The notes under the pieces are model-generated. The model was not told the origin of the DNA. It worked only from the letters and a program-made list of their open reading frames with translations, and searched no databases. DNA of 58,616 nt, taken from assembly GCA_937892845.1 (NCBI GenBank), contig CALBGP010000002.1, positions 1 to 58,616 of the forward strand, read 5' to 3'. The stretch's first letter is position 1. Each line of letters starts with the position of its first letter. Of the stretch, positions 16,723 through 25,232 are shown piece after piece. Origin of the DNA: an uncultured Eggerthellaceae bacterium (GTDB lineage: Bacteria; Actinomycetota; Coriobacteriia; Coriobacteriales; Eggerthellaceae). Made by a program: the position numbers and the translations under genes.

Positions 16723-16761
16723 TTGCACATTCCATGTTGAACCTGATGAGGAAGTTTCTTC

Positions 16762-19020
16762 ATGCATATGAAAGTGGCATTGGCCGGAAATCCGAACTGC
16801 GGCAAGACAACCCTGTTCAACCATCTGACGGGGTCGAACCAGTACGTCGGCAATTGGCCCGGCGTGACCGTGGAGAAGAAGGAAGGCCCCTATCTCAAGG
16901 ACGCCGAGGTGACCATCACGGACCTGCCCGGCGTCTATTCGCTGTCCCCCTATTCCCCGGAGGAGGTGGTGACGCGGGATTACCTGCTCAACGAGCGCCC
17001 CGACGCCATCATCGACCTGGTGGATGCAACCAACCTGGAGCGCAACCTCTACCTCACGTTGCAGATGATCGACACCGGCGTGCCGGTTGTCCTGGCTCTC
17101 AACATGATGGACGTGGCCCGCAAAAACGGCATGCGCATCGACGTCGAGGCCCTGTCTCTGTGGCTGGGCTGCCCCGTTGTGGAAACTGCCGCGGCCAAAG
17201 GCGAAGGCATCGACAAGCTCATGGAGCAGGTGCTCTCCTCTGCACGCAAGGGTCGCACGCAGAGCGCGGGCGTGGCCATGGATGCCCTGATCGAAGGGGC
17301 GCTCACGCGCGTGTCTTCGGCGCTTTCCGGCATAGCGCCGCGCCTGCGCCGCTGGTATGCCATCAAGTTGCTGGAGGGCGACGAGCGCGTGGTTGCCGAA
17401 TTGTCCCGGTCCTTGGACGAATCCGCGCAATCCGCCATAGCCTCCGCACGTGCGGATCTTGAGGCGGCTTGCGACGACGAGGCGGACGGCATCATAGCCG
17501 CCGGCCGCTACGACGCCGTCGAACACGCCCTCGGCAGCATCATCATCGAGGCTGGATCGCGCTCGGATATCTCTCACCGAATCGACGATATCGTGACCAA
17601 CCGATGGCTGGGCATCCCCATCTTCGTGGCCATCATGACGCTGGTCTATTTCATCTCCGTTTCCACGGTTGGCACCATGGCCACGAACTGGATGAACGAC
17701 GGCGTATTCGGCGACGGATGGGATTACTGGGGAACCTTCATTCCCGGCATCCCCGTCGTGCTGGGTGACTTCCTTTCGGCCATAGGCTGCGCCGAATGGC
17801 TGCAATCCCTCATCCTCGACGGCATCATAGGCGGCGTGGGCGCGGTTTTGGGCTTCGTTCCGCAGATGATCGTGCTGTTCCTGCTCTTGTCCATCCTCGA
17901 GGACTGCGGCTACATGTCGCGCATCGCCTTCATGATGGACCGCGTCTTCCATAAGTTCGGCCTGTCGGGCAAAAGCTTCATCCCTCTTCTGGTCTCTTCC
18001 GGCTGCGGCGTGCCGGGCATCATGTCCACGCGCACGATTGAAAACGAACGCGACCGCCGCATGACCATCATGACCACCACCTTCGTGCCCTGCAGTGCGA
18101 AGCTGCCCATGATCGCGCTGGTTTTCGGCGCACTTGCCGGCAGCGCCCAGTCGTGGTGGGTTGCGCCCCTGTTCTATTTCCTGGGCATCGGCGCGGTCAT
18201 CATCAGCGGCCTCATGCTCAAGAAGTTCAAGCGCTTCGCCGGCGAGGCCACTCCCTTCGTCATGGAGCTGCCCCGCTACCATGTTCCCAATGCCAAAGGT
18301 GTCATCCTGCACACCTGGGAGCGCGTGCGCGGCTTCATCGTGAAGGCCGGCACTGTGATCTTCGTCTGCTCGGTCATCCTGTGGTTCCTGCTCAACTTCG
18401 GCATCCAGGACGGGCGCTTCGCCATGCTGGATACCACGCAGGCCTCGGCTATCGAATGCAGCTTCCTTGCCATGATCGGCAACGCCATCGCGTGGATCTT
18501 CGGGCCTTTGGGCTTCGGTAACTGGCAGGCGACCGTGGCAACGCTCACGGGCCTGGTGGCCAAGGAGAACGTTGTGACCACGTTCGGCGTTCTGGCGAAT
18601 CTGGGCGAAGCCGCTGAAGGCGCATCCATGTGGACCGCGTTTTCCGCCATCATGGGCGGGCAGAATTTCGCCATTGTGGCGTTCTGCGCCTTCAACCTGC
18701 TGTGCGCTCCGTGCGTCGCGGCCATCGGAGCCATCCGCCGTGCGATGGATGACTGGCATTGGACCGTCTATGCGGTGGCTTACCAGTGCGTGTTCGCCTA
18801 TGCCATCGCGCTGATGATCAACCAGTTCGGCCTGCTTGCCACCGGCGGAGATTTCACTTTGATGACGCTGGCGGCCGTGGCTGTCGCAGGTGTGATACTC
18901 TTTCTGTTGTTCCGACCCGATCCCCATGCGGGGTCGGCGCAAGGCGAAGGCGCATCGGGTGCGCATGATGCCCGTGCCCACGGGGCTGCCGATGCCGCGC
19001 CGCGTGCGGAAAGGAAGTAG
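16762..19020 (+). CDS. feoB: Ferrous iron transporter FeoB (copy 2)
   Basis: 752-residue FeoB with the G1 motif GNPNCGKTT, where Cys replaces the Ala of copy 1, DLPGVYSLSPYS as G3 and NMMD as G4. The membrane half has the same mirrored gate blocks, SSGCGVPGIMSTRTIENERDRR and FCAFNLLCAPCVAAI. GAGGAAG lies 7 bases before the ATG. The C-terminus is Ala/His-rich. It is followed by its own Cys-rich partner gene (3-base gap) and a DtxR-family gene. Having a second complete set suggests different affinity, metal range or growth condition. Confidence 0.97.
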   Translation: MHMKVALAGNPNCGKTTLFNHLTGSNQYVGNWPGVTVEKKEGPYLKDAEVTITDLPGVYSLSPYSPEEVVTRDYLLNERPDAIIDLVDATNLERNLYLTLQMIDTGVPVVLALNMMDVARKNGMRIDVEALSLWLGCPVVETAAAKGEGIDKLMEQVLSSARKGRTQSAGVAMDALIEGALTRVSSALSGIAPRLRRWYAIKLLEGDERVVAELSRSLDESAQSAIASARADLEAACDDEADGIIAAGRYDAVEHALGSIIIEAGSRSDISHRIDDIVTNRWLGIPIFVAIMTLVYFISVSTVGTMATNWMNDGVFGDGWDYWGTFIPGIPVVLGDFLSAIGCAEWLQSLILDGIIGGVGAVLGFVPQMIVLFLLLSILEDCGYMSRIAFMMDRVFHKFGLSGKSFIPLLVSSGCGVPGIMSTRTIENERDRRMTIMTTTFVPCSAKLPMIALVFGALAGSAQSWWVAPLFYFLGIGAVIISGLMLKKFKRFAGEATPFVMELPRYHVPNAKGVILHTWERVRGFIVKAGTVIFVCSVILWFLLNFGIQDGRFAMLDTTQASAIECSFLAMIGNAIAWIFGPLGFGNWQATVATLTGLVAKENVVTTFGVLANLGEAAEGASMWTAFSAIMGGQNFAIVAFCAFNLLCAPCVAAIGAIRRAMDDWHWTVYAVAYQCVFAYAIALMINQFGLLATGGDFTLMTLAAVAVAGVILFLLFRPDPHAGSAQGEGASGAHDARAHGAADAAPRAERK

Positions 19021-19023
19021 ACC

Positions 19024-19269
19024 ATGAACATTCCCACTCTCATTGTCTTACTGGTCGTTGCGGCACTGCTTGTCGCCGCTATCCGGCGCATCAGGAAAAA
19101 GGGCGCGTGCGATTGCGGCGAATGCACCGATTGCGATAAGGATCTGACCAGCTGCGGGCACGCCGGCGTGTGCAGCAGCTGCCCCCATAAGGAAACGCCG
19201 CATGCCACGCTGTCGAGCGAAGCTTCGTCTGAGCGGGATGCGGAATCCGGTGATGGAGCAAGGAGGTAA
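19024..19269 (+). CDS. FeoB-associated Cys-rich membrane protein (copy 2)
   Basis: 81-residue protein: membrane helix TLIVLLVVAALLVAAI, basic stop-transfer RRIRKKG, then Cys residues in CDCGECTDC and CGHAGVCSSC, and a hydrophilic tail. Same family and gene order as copy 1 at 16406. It is packed between feoB 2 and the regulator gene with gaps of 3 and 2 bases. Confidence 0.86.
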   Translation: MNIPTLIVLLVVAALLVAAIRRIRKKGACDCGECTDCDKDLTSCGHAGVCSSCPHKETPHATLSSEASSERDAESGDGARR

Positions 19270-19271
19270 CC

Positions 19272-19697
19272 GTGGAGACCATGCTTGAAGCCAGAAGCGA
19301 TGGCAGTGAGGGCTCTCTGAGCCATTCGCTCGAAGATTACCTGGAGGCCATGGTTGACCTTGCCGGTGCTCCGAACACGCCGGTGCGTGCCGTGGACATT
19401 GCGAAAAAGCTTGAGGTGTCCAAGGCGTCCGTATCCAAAGCCACAGGGGTGCTCAAGGAGAAAGGCCTGGTAGAGCAGCCTTATTACGGAGACATCACGC
19501 TTACTGAAGAGGGTTATGTCTACGGATCGGCAATTTGGCGCAAGCACGAGCTGCTGTTCCGGTTTCTGACCGATGTCATAGGCATCGATGCGGAGCGTGC
19601 CAACTACGAGGCGTGCCAGATGGAGCACGCCATTTCGCAGTCTTCATTCGAGAAGTGGCAGAGCTACTTCGATTCCATCGGTTTGAAAGAGCTATGA
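19272..19697 (+). CDS. DtxR/MntR-family metal-dependent repressor
   Basis: 141-residue regulator of the DtxR family. N-terminal winged helix: SLEDYLEAMVDLA, then VRAVDIAKKLEVSKASVSKA as the recognition helix; C-terminal metal-binding and dimerisation domain with HELLFRFLTDVIGID, CQMEH. It lacks the C-terminal SH3-like domain of DtxR/IdeR, so it is the short MntR-like form. The start is GTG 19272, 5 bases after AGGAGG. It is the last gene of the feo operon and is the likely Fe(II)-responsive repressor of the three GTTAACC-type sites in this locus. Confidence 0.9.
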   Translation: METMLEARSDGSEGSLSHSLEDYLEAMVDLAGAPNTPVRAVDIAKKLEVSKASVSKATGVLKEKGLVEQPYYGDITLTEEGYVYGSAIWRKHELLFRFLTDVIGIDAERANYEACQMEHAISQSSFEKWQSYFDSIGLKEL

Positions 19698-19710
19698 CGA
19701 AGGAGTCCTG

Positions 19711-20391
19711 ATGCAGGTAGAGCTTCTGTACCATACCCCCAACCCCGAACGCGCCATCGCAACCGCTGCGCGTCTGTGCTATGCACCGGTAGGTGCCGCC
19801 GAGCTGATGGAGACCATGTCCGAAGAGCGCATGCGAAGCGTGCTGTCCACCATCATGGCCGGCGGTCACTTCTCGACGCTGGAGCATGCCAGCTACACCT
19901 TCGCCATTGACGGCGTGTCCCGTGCGCTGACCCATCAGCTGGTCCGCCACCGCATTGCCAGCTTCAACCAGCAGTCCCAGCGCTACGTGAAGTTCAAGGA
20001 CGGCGTCGAGGTTGTCAAGCCTGAAAGCGTTGCCGCGGACCCCGAATGCAGCCAGGCCTTCGATGACGCCATCGCCTGCGCGGTGGAGGCGTACGGCAAG
20101 CTGGTGGCCGCGGGTGTTCCCGCCGAAGACGCGCGCTACCTTCTGCCCAACGCTGCTGAAACCAAGATAGTCGTGACCATGAACGTGCGCGAGCTGCTGC
20201 ACTTCTTCGAACTGCGCTGCTGCAACCGCGCCCAGTGGGAGATTCGCGAGCTGGCCCACAAGATGCTGGAGCTTGCCCGTCCCACCGCTCCGTTCATTTT
20301 CATGGATGCCGGCGCGCCTTGTGTGCACGGCACGTGCCCCGAAGGCAAGATGACCTGCGGAAATCCGTATGAGAAAGTGGTGCGTGGCTAG
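19711..20391 (+). CDS. thyX: FAD-dependent thymidylate synthase ThyX
   Basis: Makes dTMP from dUMP using methylenetetrahydrofolate, NADPH and FAD. 226 residues, homotetramer in the family. The ThyX signature RHRIASFNQQSQRY (RHRx7S) and the upstream HFSTLEHASYTF block are intact, as is the later ELLHFFELRCCNRAQWEIR. A GAAGGAG site precedes the ATG. It starts 13 bases after the DtxR-family gene. Its stop overlaps the next GTG start by one base. Confidence 0.97.
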   Translation: MQVELLYHTPNPERAIATAARLCYAPVGAAELMETMSEERMRSVLSTIMAGGHFSTLEHASYTFAIDGVSRALTHQLVRHRIASFNQQSQRYVKFKDGVEVVKPESVAADPECSQAFDDAIACAVEAYGKLVAAGVPAEDARYLLPNAAETKIVVTMNVRELLHFFELRCCNRAQWEIRELAHKMLELARPTAPFIFMDAGAPCVHGTCPEGKMTCGNPYEKVVRG

Positions 20392-21665
20392 TGTCTGACC
20401 TCAAGCGCGCCTTTTCCGAGGACGGTGCCCGCAAAACCCATGTCGGCGGCCAGGCCCTTATCGAGGGCGTCATGATGCGCGGCCGCTACAATTGGGCCGT
20501 CGCCGTCCGTGAGCCCGATGGCGGAATCTATACCGAAGAGCACGATCTTGCCAGCGGCAAGGATAAGAATTCCTGGATGTACTGGCCCCTTATCCGCGGG
20601 TGCACGTCGCTGATTGAAAGCTTTGCGCTGAGCTTCAAGGCGCTTGAGGTTGCAACCGCTCACGCCTACGATGCCGAAGGTGCCACCTACGGCAATCCCA
20701 TCACGCCCGAAGAGCGAGCCAAGATGGAGAAGGCCGAAGCGAAAGCCCGCGCCAAGGCGGAGAAGAAGGCCGCCAGAAAGCAGGAGAGGGAGGCGCGCAA
20801 AGCGGACCGCGCAAACGGGCCCGATTCCCATTCCGTATCCGCCGAAGCGCTTGCAGAAGATGTGCAGCTTGCGCAAGACGGGAAGGCGGACGAGCAATCG
20901 GAGGATTTCGCCTTCGGCCGTACCGAGATGCTGGTGTCCATGATCATCGGCGTGGTGATGGGCGTGGGCATCTTTATCCTTCTGCCTGCGCTTGTGGCGA
21001 ACATCCTGGTGGGCGAATACGATTCGAACACCCTTGTGTGGAACATCGTCGACGGCATTGTGCGCGTGGCCATCTTCGTCTTCTACATCTGGCTCATCGG
21101 GCGGATGAAGGACATCAAGCGCATGTTCGGCTATCACGGCGCCGAGCATAAATCCATCCATTGCTTCGAGCACAGCCTGCCCATGACGCCTGCCAATGCG
21201 CGCAGCTTCCCGCGTCTTCATGTGCGCTGCGGAACCGCCTTCCTGATCATGGTGATGATCATCGCCATCCTGGTCTACACCATCACGCCGCTCAATGCCC
21301 TGATTGACGCATGGGGAGTGCCGGACGGTCCCGCCAAGTTCGCTTTGGTTGTGGTTGTGCGAATCCTGCTCATGCCCGTGATTGCCGGCGTCTCCTATGA
21401 GATCACCGTGAAGTGGGCGGGCAGCCATCCGGACAATCCCCTGGTCAAGATCATTCTGTGGCCCGGCATGCAGATGCAGTACCTCACCACCCGCGAGCCC
21501 GATGACGGCCAGATCGAATGCGCCATCGCCGCCATGCAGCTGGTTCTTGCCCGCGAAGAGCTTGAAGCCGCCAAGGCCGCCGGGACTGAGGCTGAAACGT
21601 CCGAGGCAAAGTCCGCATCCGCCGCCGCGGCATCCCGCGAGGCCGATGGGGTAGCCGGCCTATAG
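20391..21665 (+). CDS. DUF1385 family membrane protein
   Basis: 424-residue membrane protein of unknown function. It begins with the family hallmark VGGQALIEGVMMRG, has a charged Lys/Glu/Ala-rich insert at about 105-170, then membrane helices around MLVSMIIGVVMGVGIFILL, a conserved GAEHKSIHCFE motif and more helices, ending in an Ala/Glu tail. The charged insert is a coiled-coil-like expansion. It starts at GTG 20391, overlapping the thyX stop. DUF1385 proteins are often near prfA/prmC; here it is instead coupled to thyX. Confidence 0.88.
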   Translation: MSDLKRAFSEDGARKTHVGGQALIEGVMMRGRYNWAVAVREPDGGIYTEEHDLASGKDKNSWMYWPLIRGCTSLIESFALSFKALEVATAHAYDAEGATYGNPITPEERAKMEKAEAKARAKAEKKAARKQEREARKADRANGPDSHSVSAEALAEDVQLAQDGKADEQSEDFAFGRTEMLVSMIIGVVMGVGIFILLPALVANILVGEYDSNTLVWNIVDGIVRVAIFVFYIWLIGRMKDIKRMFGYHGAEHKSIHCFEHSLPMTPANARSFPRLHVRCGTAFLIMVMIIAILVYTITPLNALIDAWGVPDGPAKFALVVVVRILLMPVIAGVSYEITVKWAGSHPDNPLVKIILWPGMQMQYLTTREPDDGQIECAIAAMQLVLAREELEAAKAAGTEAETSEAKSASAAAASREADGVAGL

Positions 21666-22220
21666 CGTTTTCTGCATGATGTAGTCATCCATGATGAATC
21701 CGTTGCCTATGTCGGATTCGACGGCGTCTATGGTTTCGAAACCCTTGCCCAGATAGGCGCGGATGCCCAGCTCGTTATGCTTGTTGACGGTCAGATACAT
21801 GGCACCCAGCCCCTCATCGGAGCAGAGTTGTTCGTAATGCGCGATGGTCTTGCTGCAGTATCCGTGGCCGCGCGCTTCGGGCAGGAGGTAGATTTTCGAG
21901 ATGAAGAAGCGGTTCGTATCCGCTTCCGCATATCCGCCGGTGTAGCCCATGACGCAGACGGGGCCTTCTCCAAGGTCGATAAGGTGGTTGGCCGGCACGC
22001 CATCGGTGCTTGCGTCCGTATCGGCGATAAGCCAGTACCTGTATCCTTGGTCGGCCATGCCCTTCCTGATGGCGGGCAGAGATTGGAAATGCTCTACCAT
22101 GTAATCCGTTTGGGCCTGCCCGATGATGGCGGGCCAATACCCGTTCCATATCTCTTCGGCCAGTTCGGCCAGTTGCTCGGTTTCGGAATCCGATGTGACG
22201 GGGTGGAAGATGACGCTCAT
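21660..22220 (-). CDS. GNAT family N-acetyltransferase
   Basis: 186-residue acetyltransferase-fold protein read on the minus strand. The GNAT core is visible: RFFISKIYLLPEARGHGYCSKTIAHYEQL contains the beta4-alpha3 acetyl-CoA loop (RGHGYC in place of RGxGxG), followed by AMYLTVNKHNELGIRAYLGKGFE. The substrate is unknown. Its 3' end overlaps the convergent DUF1385 stop by 6 bases. AAGGAACC precedes the ATG. Confidence 0.88.
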   Translation of the reverse strand: MSVIFHPVTSDSETEQLAELAEEIWNGYWPAIIGQAQTDYMVEHFQSLPAIRKGMADQGYRYWLIADTDASTDGVPANHLIDLGEGPVCVMGYTGGYAEADTNRFFISKIYLLPEARGHGYCSKTIAHYEQLCSDEGLGAMYLTVNKHNELGIRAYLGKGFETIDAVESDIGNGFIMDDYIMQKTL

Positions 22221-22758
22221 GATGGTTCCTTCGTTTCTTTCGGCCGTGCGGGGCGCTGTGCGGTGATGGAATCGACCGCAGGCGCTTTAGCGCATTGTAG
22301 CGCTCCTCGGAAAGGGCGGTGCGAAGATATGTGCTTTCAGCCGATACGTGCACGTGCGCTTGATATGTGCTTTCAGCCGATACGTGCTCGCGCGCTTGAT
22401 ATGTGCTTTCAGCCGATGCGTGTTTCAGCCATCGCCGGAGCGCTTTGTCGGGCGTTTTAGCCGCTTTTCGGCATTGTTTCGGGTTTGCCGGGCGGCTTTT
22501 AGGGAACTATTCGATAATCGAAATAATGCCGAACTGGGGTTTTTGATTTGCACCCGAATTCTTGCAGGCGAATTTCGGTTTCGCGACCCGATAAACTTCA
22601 AATTTGATACACGGCAGGGGTTTTCATGCAGCAGGTCGCCCGTCCGCCGCGCATCGGCTGCTGTCGCCGTCGATTGCCACTTGACCGAAACGGGTGCGAC
22701 CATGAAAATTCGCATCTGAGGGAAGCATCCCTCCTCCCACATCCACGAAAGGACGCGT
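22221..22758. other. Non-coding region before the AIM24 gene
   Basis: 538 bases without a credible gene. Contains the 36-base tandem repeats (22326-22428), then an AT-richer part with the 6+1+6 palindrome TTCGATAATCGAA at 22510-22522. The promoter of the AIM24 gene is probably near 22600, but I cannot place it. Confidence 0.6.
22326..22428. repeat. 36-base tandem repeat, about 2.9 copies
   Basis: Units start at 22326, 22362 and 22398, each beginning GATATGTGCTTTCAGCCGAT with very few differences. It lies in the non-coding region upstream of the GNAT gene. No spacers separate the units. Confidence 0.85.
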
Positions 22759-23520
22759 ATGTTCACCATCAGCAACTTCACCCAGAATGACGACGTCTCG
22801 GTTGTCAGTGAGCTCGGTGCCTTCAAGGTCATCGAATGGAAGCGAGACCTCAGCGTTACCGAGCAGTCGGCCATATCGGCGTACTTCGCCAGCGAAATGA
22901 ACGTTCGCCGTCGTCAGGTGGTGTGCGATCTGAGCCAGTCCGGCGTCACGGTGCAGGCCGGTGCCATGCAGTGGATGGTCGGCGACTGCCAGGCCACCAC
23001 GGGCGTGAAGGGTGTCGGTGACTTTTTCGGCAAAGCGGTGCGCGGCAGTGTGACGGGTGAAAGCGCCATCAAGCCCGAATACCAGGGAACCGGAACGCTT
23101 GTTCTGGAGCCCACCTTCCGCTACATCTGCCTGATCGATGTGGCTGACTGGGGCAACAACATCGTTCTTGATGACGGGCTGTTCTTGGCGTGCTACTCCA
23201 GCTTGCAGCATCGTGCGGTCATGCGCTCGAACCTCTCTTCCGCCGTCGCAGGTGGCGAAGGCCTCTTCAATCTGAGCATCCAGGGTTACGGCGCGCTTGC
23301 CATCGAGTCTCCCTGCCCGCGTGAGGAGCTCATCGAGATCACGCTGGACAACGACGTGCTCAAGATCGACGGCAATATGGCCCTCGCTTGGAGCGGAGGC
23401 CTGCAGTTCACCGTCGAGCGTTCGGGCAAGTCCCTGATCGGCTCCGCAGCTTCCGGCGAAGGCCTGGTCAACGTCTATCGCGGCACCGGCAAGGTCCTCA
23501 TGGCCCCCACCGCCTTCTAG
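22759..23520 (+). CDS. AIM24 family protein
   Basis: 253-residue all-beta protein of the AIM24 (formerly DUF124) family, with the repeated blocks VTVQAGAMQWMVGD, GTLVLEPTFRYICLIDV and GEGLFNLSIQGYGALAIE that build its beta-helix-like barrel. The mitochondrial homologue helps inner-membrane organisation; the bacterial role is unknown. No signal peptide. AAAGGA precedes the ATG. It stands alone, with 86 bases to the next gene. Confidence 0.88.
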   Translation: MFTISNFTQNDDVSVVSELGAFKVIEWKRDLSVTEQSAISAYFASEMNVRRRQVVCDLSQSGVTVQAGAMQWMVGDCQATTGVKGVGDFFGKAVRGSVTGESAIKPEYQGTGTLVLEPTFRYICLIDVADWGNNIVLDDGLFLACYSSLQHRAVMRSNLSSAVAGGEGLFNLSIQGYGALAIESPCPREELIEITLDNDVLKIDGNMALAWSGGLQFTVERSGKSLIGSAASGEGLVNVYRGTGKVLMAPTAF

Positions 23521-23606
23521 GTTGCAACCGTTTGCACTGTGCGCCCAGCCGCTTCAAAGCTGCTGGGCGTTTTGTCTGTCCGGGCATGGAGAACGAGGGG
23601 GTGGAA

Positions 23607-24593
23607 ATGTTCGGCGATCTTGTGGTGCTCTATCTGTTCTTGGGCGGCATCGGTGCTGGTGCCGTTGCGGTGTCGAGCCTGTCCGATCTGCTTGCCGTCC
23701 GGCAGCCCTTCGGCACCTCCGAATACGCCCAGGGTCCTTCGGTGGAGCCACGGGCGCGCCTGGTGGACTATGGGTTCGTCACGGGATTCGTGGCCCTGTT
23801 CGCCGGAACCGCCTGCTTGTTCTTCGACTTGGGCCGCACCGATCGGCTGCTCAGTTTGTTTGCGAATCCGTATCCCACCGTCATGACCGTGGGGTCGTAT
23901 GCGCTGGTTGCGCTGCTGGCCGTATCAGCGGCGCTTGCCCTGGTCAGAATCATGTACGCGCCATCTGTCCGCCGTTGGATGGTGGTTGCAGCGGAGTGGT
24001 TCGCCCTGGTGGCTGCAGTGGTGGTGATGGTGTATACGGGCGTTCTGCTTGCCACATTGGGCGGTGTTCCGCTGTGGCGGTCATGGGTGTTGCCGCCCCT
24101 GTTCGCCGCTTCGTCGGCGGCTTGCGGATTGGCTTTGGTTGCGTTTCCTTCTGCATTGATGGATGAGGACGCGCTTCTTTCGGGCTTCGTCAGGCGCCTG
24201 GCCTGCGCAGATGTTGCGGTGGTTGCGGTGGAAGCCGCGCTGGCCGGCGTCTTCTTGTTCCAGGGATTCAATGATTCGAACCCGGCTGTCGCTTCCGGGA
24301 TCCGCGCGCTTATGGAGGGGCCGCAGGCGCTTATGTGGTGGGGAGGATTCATTGCGGGCGGCTTGGTGTTTCCCCTGGTGGCGGATACGGTTTCGGCGTT
24401 CTCCCGGCGCTTGTCGCGCAAGCTGGTGCTGCTGGCTGCGGTATTGGTTTTGGCAGGCGGCCTGAGTATGCGTTGTGCGCTTATCGATGCAGGTGAGCAT
24501 CGTGTGATGTCTTTGGGCAATCCGGCGGTAGAATATCCGGAAGGTCCTCAGCTCCAGGCTCCGATGCCGGGGGAGGTGGAGGACGCGGCCTGA
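23607..24593 (+). CDS. NrfD/PsrC-type membrane subunit, orphan
   Basis: 328-residue polytopic membrane protein of the NrfD/PsrC/DmsC superfamily, which passes electrons between menaquinol and a periplasmic-side redox complex. The N-terminus YLFLGGIGAGA is the family hallmark; eight to nine hydrophobic segments follow. I chose ATG 23607, preceded by GAGGGGGTGG; the in-frame ATG at 23586 has no site. In all known cases an iron-sulfur or molybdoenzyme subunit is next to it, but none is present here, so partner subunits must be encoded elsewhere. Confidence 0.82.
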   Translation: MFGDLVVLYLFLGGIGAGAVAVSSLSDLLAVRQPFGTSEYAQGPSVEPRARLVDYGFVTGFVALFAGTACLFFDLGRTDRLLSLFANPYPTVMTVGSYALVALLAVSAALALVRIMYAPSVRRWMVVAAEWFALVAAVVVMVYTGVLLATLGGVPLWRSWVLPPLFAASSAACGLALVAFPSALMDEDALLSGFVRRLACADVAVVAVEAALAGVFLFQGFNDSNPAVASGIRALMEGPQALMWWGGFIAGGLVFPLVADTVSAFSRRLSRKLVLLAAVLVLAGGLSMRCALIDAGEHRVMSLGNPAVEYPEGPQLQAPMPGEVEDAA

Positions 24594-24686
24594 GCTCGCG
24601 CCGATGTGCGCGATACCGCAAGCAACGCGCCGGTGCGTTGCGGTGATGGCGCAGCCGGGTTTCACGAAGCGAAAGGAGGGAATGCT

Positions 24687-25232
24687 GTGGCGAATGCGGG
24701 AAGAAAGCCGACGACGGCCAAGAGGCCTTCCAAAGAACAATTCGAGCTCGATGAGGCAAGCAGCATACCCATCTGGCTTCAGCTGAAGAACCGTTTCATC
24801 TATCTGATCACATCGGGGTTCTACATGCCCAGAGACAAGCTGCCCACCGTGCGCGGCTTGGCCGCCGATCTTGAGATCAACTACAACACCGTCAGCAAGG
24901 TCTACCAAAGCCTCGAAGAAGATGGCTATGTCGAATCCGTGCTGAGGCAAGGCGCCTTCGTACGGGATGTGAGCGATAAGCCGGGAATCAGCTTGGATGC
25001 CACGGCCGAAATGGTGACGGCGGAATATTTCAAGCGTTGCGCTGAGCTGGGCATGACGCTCGAAGACATAGAGAAGAGATTCAACGAAAGCCTGGCCGCC
25101 GCACGGCGTGCACGCGGCGGACGAGGAGCTGGCAATGTCGGCACGCAAGAACAGCAAGGTCTCTCAGGACGCATACTCGAATTCTCGGGCGCATCGGATT
25201 TCAGGCAACGTACAACTGGAAACGGGGCGTAG
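24687..25232 (+). CDS. GntR family regulator (YtrA type)
   Basis: 181-residue regulator. The winged-helix GntR domain is clear: PIWLQLKNRFIYLITSGFYMPRDKLPTVRGLAADLEINYNTVSKV is the region at about 30-75 and the wing is DGYVESVLRQGAFV. A short helical C-terminal region follows (about 60 residues), typical of the small YtrA subfamily. The start is GTG 24687 after AAAGGAGGG. It overlaps the slipin gene by about 98 bases in another frame, so the pair is expressed together, and it probably controls that operon or a nearby transporter. Confidence 0.85.
   Translation: MANAGRKPTTAKRPSKEQFELDEASSIPIWLQLKNRFIYLITSGFYMPRDKLPTVRGLAADLEINYNTVSKVYQSLEEDGYVESVLRQGAFVRDVSDKPGISLDATAEMVTAEYFKRCAELGMTLEDIEKRFNESLAAARRARGGRGAGNVGTQEQQGLSGRILEFSGASDFRQRTTGNGA

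Noticed and set aside
16171..18981. 936-codon minus-strand open frame over feoB 2
   Set aside because: Low-complexity His/Arg/Asp composition and no motif; an antisense shadow of feoB.
22326..22428. Tandem 36-base repeats as a CRISPR array
   Set aside because: The units touch one another with no unique spacers and no cas genes are nearby.
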